Source: Acidimicrobiia bacterium
Lineage (GTDB): Bacteria > Actinomycetota > Acidimicrobiia > Acidimicrobiales > Poriferisodalaceae
Assembly (NCBI GenBank): GCA_026983855.1
Contig: JALSTE010000718.1
Location: 1-7,603, forward strand
Length of the DNA stretch: 7,603 bases
Reading direction: 5' to 3'
In this document: positions 6,131 to 7,603 of the stretch, piece after piece
How positions within the stretch are numbered: position 1 is the stretch's first letter
Layout of the letters: each line of letters starts with the position of its first letter
Notes under the pieces: generated by a model
What the model was told of the DNA's origin: nothing
Databases searched by the model: none
The model's input: only the letters and a program-made list of their open reading frames with translations
Program-made: the position numbers and the translations under genes

Positions 6131-6150
6131 GCGTCGGCCGAAGGCGACGC
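6131..6150 (-). repeat. Hairpin with UUCG-type loop downstream of the sulfatase gene
   Basis: On the minus strand GCGTCGCCTTCGGCCGACGC forms a 6-base-pair stem (GCGTCG with CGACGC) topped by a C(TTCG)G loop with a C/C mismatch. It lies 111 bases past the sulfatase stop and before the carbonic anhydrase start. It may mark the end of the sulfatase message, but no T-run follows, so intrinsic termination is unproven. Confidence 0.35.
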
Positions 6151-6261
6151 CGGTGGATCCGGGGATCAACCGCCTGCGCCCACTTCCCTGGCTCGTGCGG
6201 CCGGGGACCCACGTCGCCCTCGGGTTCCTCCCGTTGACATCCACTCCGCCGGTTGGTGGGG

Positions 6262-7603
6262 TCACCGACCCGATGGTCGGCGGTCCCCCGAAGGTGGGTT
6301 CACCCGGTTCCTGACCCGTCCCAGTCCCGCGGACGCCACCGATCCGAGGTTGCGGGCCCGGTCCCGGATCGACTTGGGGGTACCGGTCGGGCCCCTCCGG
6401 GTGGCGTAGGGCCAGGGTCGGTTGCGCTCGGGCACGGATTCGCGCCGGAGGTTCCCCAGAAGTCCCCTCAGGTGCTCGAACACCGGTCTGGCCCCGGGAT
6501 CCGAAGCCAGATTCTCCGCCTCGATGGGGTCATCGGTGAGGTCATAGAGCTCCCACTCGTCGTCGAGAGGCTCTTCGCGGTACTGCGGGGAGCCCGGTTC
6601 GTCCGCGGCCAGATGTCGGACGCCGGGTTCGGTCCAGGTTTCGGGGTCATCGAAGGTGCGCACCAACTTCCAGAGGTGTCCGGCCCCGCGGGGTACGTCC
6701 TCGGCCCTGACCCGGGCCACGGTGGCCTCGAAATTCGACGCCACCCCGGCGGGAACCCTGATCCTCATCGGTCCCGGGGGATCCTCGCCCAGGCCGGCGG
6801 CCCGGGCCATGGCCGAGGCCGCCGTGTCGCCCTCGAGGATGTTGTCCCGGGTCATCAGGTACACCGGCCGGTCGGGACGGGGCGGTTCGGCGCCCTCCAC
6901 CAGGGGCATCAGGTTCCGTCCCGGGAGGGGGTGGACCTCGCTGAACTCGGTGGCCAGGTCTGTGGCGAGGCCGTCCACGTCGGCTCCGGCCGCGGCCAGC
7001 AGGGTGGGAACCAGGTCCACGTGGCTGGTCGGCGTGTCGTCGACGACCCGTCCCGTGGTGGGGGCCGAACCCACCCGGGCGATGGTGAAGGGAACCCGGG
7101 TGGCCTCGTCGTAGAGGTTGAACCACTTCTGGTGGAGTCCGCCGTGGGCCCCCAGGAGTTCACCGTGATCGGAGGTGCGGACGAGCAGGGTCGACGTTCC
7201 CGTGGCCGGATCGGCGGCTTCGGTGACCGCCCGGCGAACCCGGTCGAGGGGGCCGTCGACCTCGGCGTGGAGTCGGTGGTAGAGGTCCCGGTAGCGCTGA
7301 TCGTTGGCCTCGTACACGTGATTGATGACCTCCGCCGTTCCGTAGCCGGTGGGGTAGGCGGCGCGGTAGGCGGCCTGGGCCGCGGGCTTGGTCGAGAGGT
7401 CCTCCCCCGCGGTGGGAGCGGGGGGAACCGAAGGGGGATCCAGGGGGGAGGGCTGGATCGGGTCACGGCGGATCCACCCCGGGAACAGGACGATGTCGTG
7501 GGGATTCACGAAACTGGCCACCAGCAGGAACGGCCTGAGTGCCCCGGGGTCACCCGCGGCCCGGCGCCGGTAGCGGTCCTCCAACCACGAGACCACCCGA
7601 TCG
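6262..7603 (-). CDS. Sulfatase, alkaline-phosphatase superfamily, C-terminal part (N-terminus beyond the right edge)
   Basis: Hydrolyses a sulfate ester on an unknown substrate. 446 codons are present and the frame is open to the window edge, so the start and the catalytic CxPxR formylglycine site are not visible. Sulfatase marks seen are LLVASFVNPHDI (about 7530-7495), LLVRTSDHGELLGAHGGLHQ with metal-binding Asp-His (about 7190-7130), QKWFNLYDEATRVPF, and near the end the family phrase EWELYDLTDDPIEAENL (about 6555-6505). The tail after about 6430 is basic, low-complexity and not conserved in style. The GTG at 7596 is not the true start, because the family needs roughly 100-200 more residues before it. 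Whether the enzyme is exported cannot be judged without the N-terminus. Sulfatases of this look act on choline sulfate, aryl sulfates or sulfated polysaccharides; none can be chosen from this part. Confidence 0.9.
   Translation of the reverse strand, partial: DRVVSWLEDRYRRRAAGDPGALRPFLLVASFVNPHDIVLFPGWIRRDPIQPSPLDPPSVPPAPTAGEDLSTKPAAQAAYRAAYPTGYGTAEVINHVYEANDQRYRDLYHRLHAEVDGPLDRVRRAVTEAADPATGTSTLLVRTSDHGELLGAHGGLHQKWFNLYDEATRVPFTIARVGSAPTTGRVVDDTPTSHVDLVPTLLAAAGADVDGLATDLATEFSEVHPLPGRNLMPLVEGAEPPRPDRPVYLMTRDNILEGDTAASAMARAAGLGEDPPGPMRIRVPAGVASNFEATVARVRAEDVPRGAGHLWKLVRTFDDPETWTEPGVRHLAADEPGSPQYREEPLDDEWELYDLTDDPIEAENLASDPGARPVFEHLRGLLGNLRRESVPERNRPWPYATRRGPTGTPKSIRDRARNLGSVASAGLGRVRNRVNPPSGDRRPSGR

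Noticed and set aside
6234..6262. TTGACA on the plus strand as a -35 box
   Set aside because: No -10-like hexamer occurs 16-18 bases downstream (the region is GTGGGG-like), and no plus-strand gene follows.
6265..6280. CCGACC-CGAT-GGTCGG hairpin as the sulfatase terminator
   Set aside because: It lies inside the last codons of the gene just before the stop, with no T-run after it; probably chance in GC-rich DNA.
7594..7596. GTG as the start codon of the sulfatase
   Set aside because: The frame stays open to the window edge, and the sulfatase N-terminal catalytic region must lie further right.

Overview
The window is very GC-rich and its codons nearly all end in G or C. The gene content (a UgpB/AglE-type sugar-binding lipoprotein, LacI and GntR regulators, a GH13 glucosidase, a beta-carbonic anhydrase and a sulfatase) fits a free-living heterotrophic high-GC actinobacterium. 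An Acidimicrobiia-like lineage is possible, but that is an impression from the protein style and has not been tested. No mobile elements, CRISPR arrays, tRNA or rRNA genes were seen.

Region 1 (1-4441, all leftward) is an alpha-glucoside uptake and utilisation locus. In transcription order it holds a LacI-type operator (4430-4441), a leader with in-frame 15-bp tandem repeats (4354-4410), a GH13 alpha-glucosidase (4351-2747), a LacI regulator whose start overlaps the glucosidase stop as TGATG, a second and stronger LacI-type operator (1642-1657), a solute-binding lipoprotein (1527-190), a perfect 13-bp-arm hairpin (121-150), and the first 20 codons of a membrane protein that is probably the first ABC permease (61 to beyond the left edge). 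The two similar operators, one ahead of each transcription unit, suggest that this LacI protein controls both units, including its own. The imported oligosaccharide or a product of it is the likely inducer. The layout resembles aglA/aglR/aglEFG loci.

Region 2 (4442-5419) holds a divergently transcribed GntR/HutC-type regulator with a UTRA ligand domain. Its leader contains overlapping inverted repeats that could be its own operator. Its target genes are not evident here.

Region 3 (5420-7603, leftward genes) contains a beta-class carbonic anhydrase that converges on the GntR gene, and the C-terminal two-thirds or so of a secreted-type sulfatase that enters from the right edge. These look functionally independent of the sugar locus. 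No gap between genes exceeds 300 bases; the largest is 4352-4630 (279 bases).

The protein-coding content is conventional. The regulatory architecture of the sugar locus deserves the second look: paired operators, leader repeats in frame with the enzyme, an intercistronic hairpin, and a lacI gene without its own Shine-Dalgarno.
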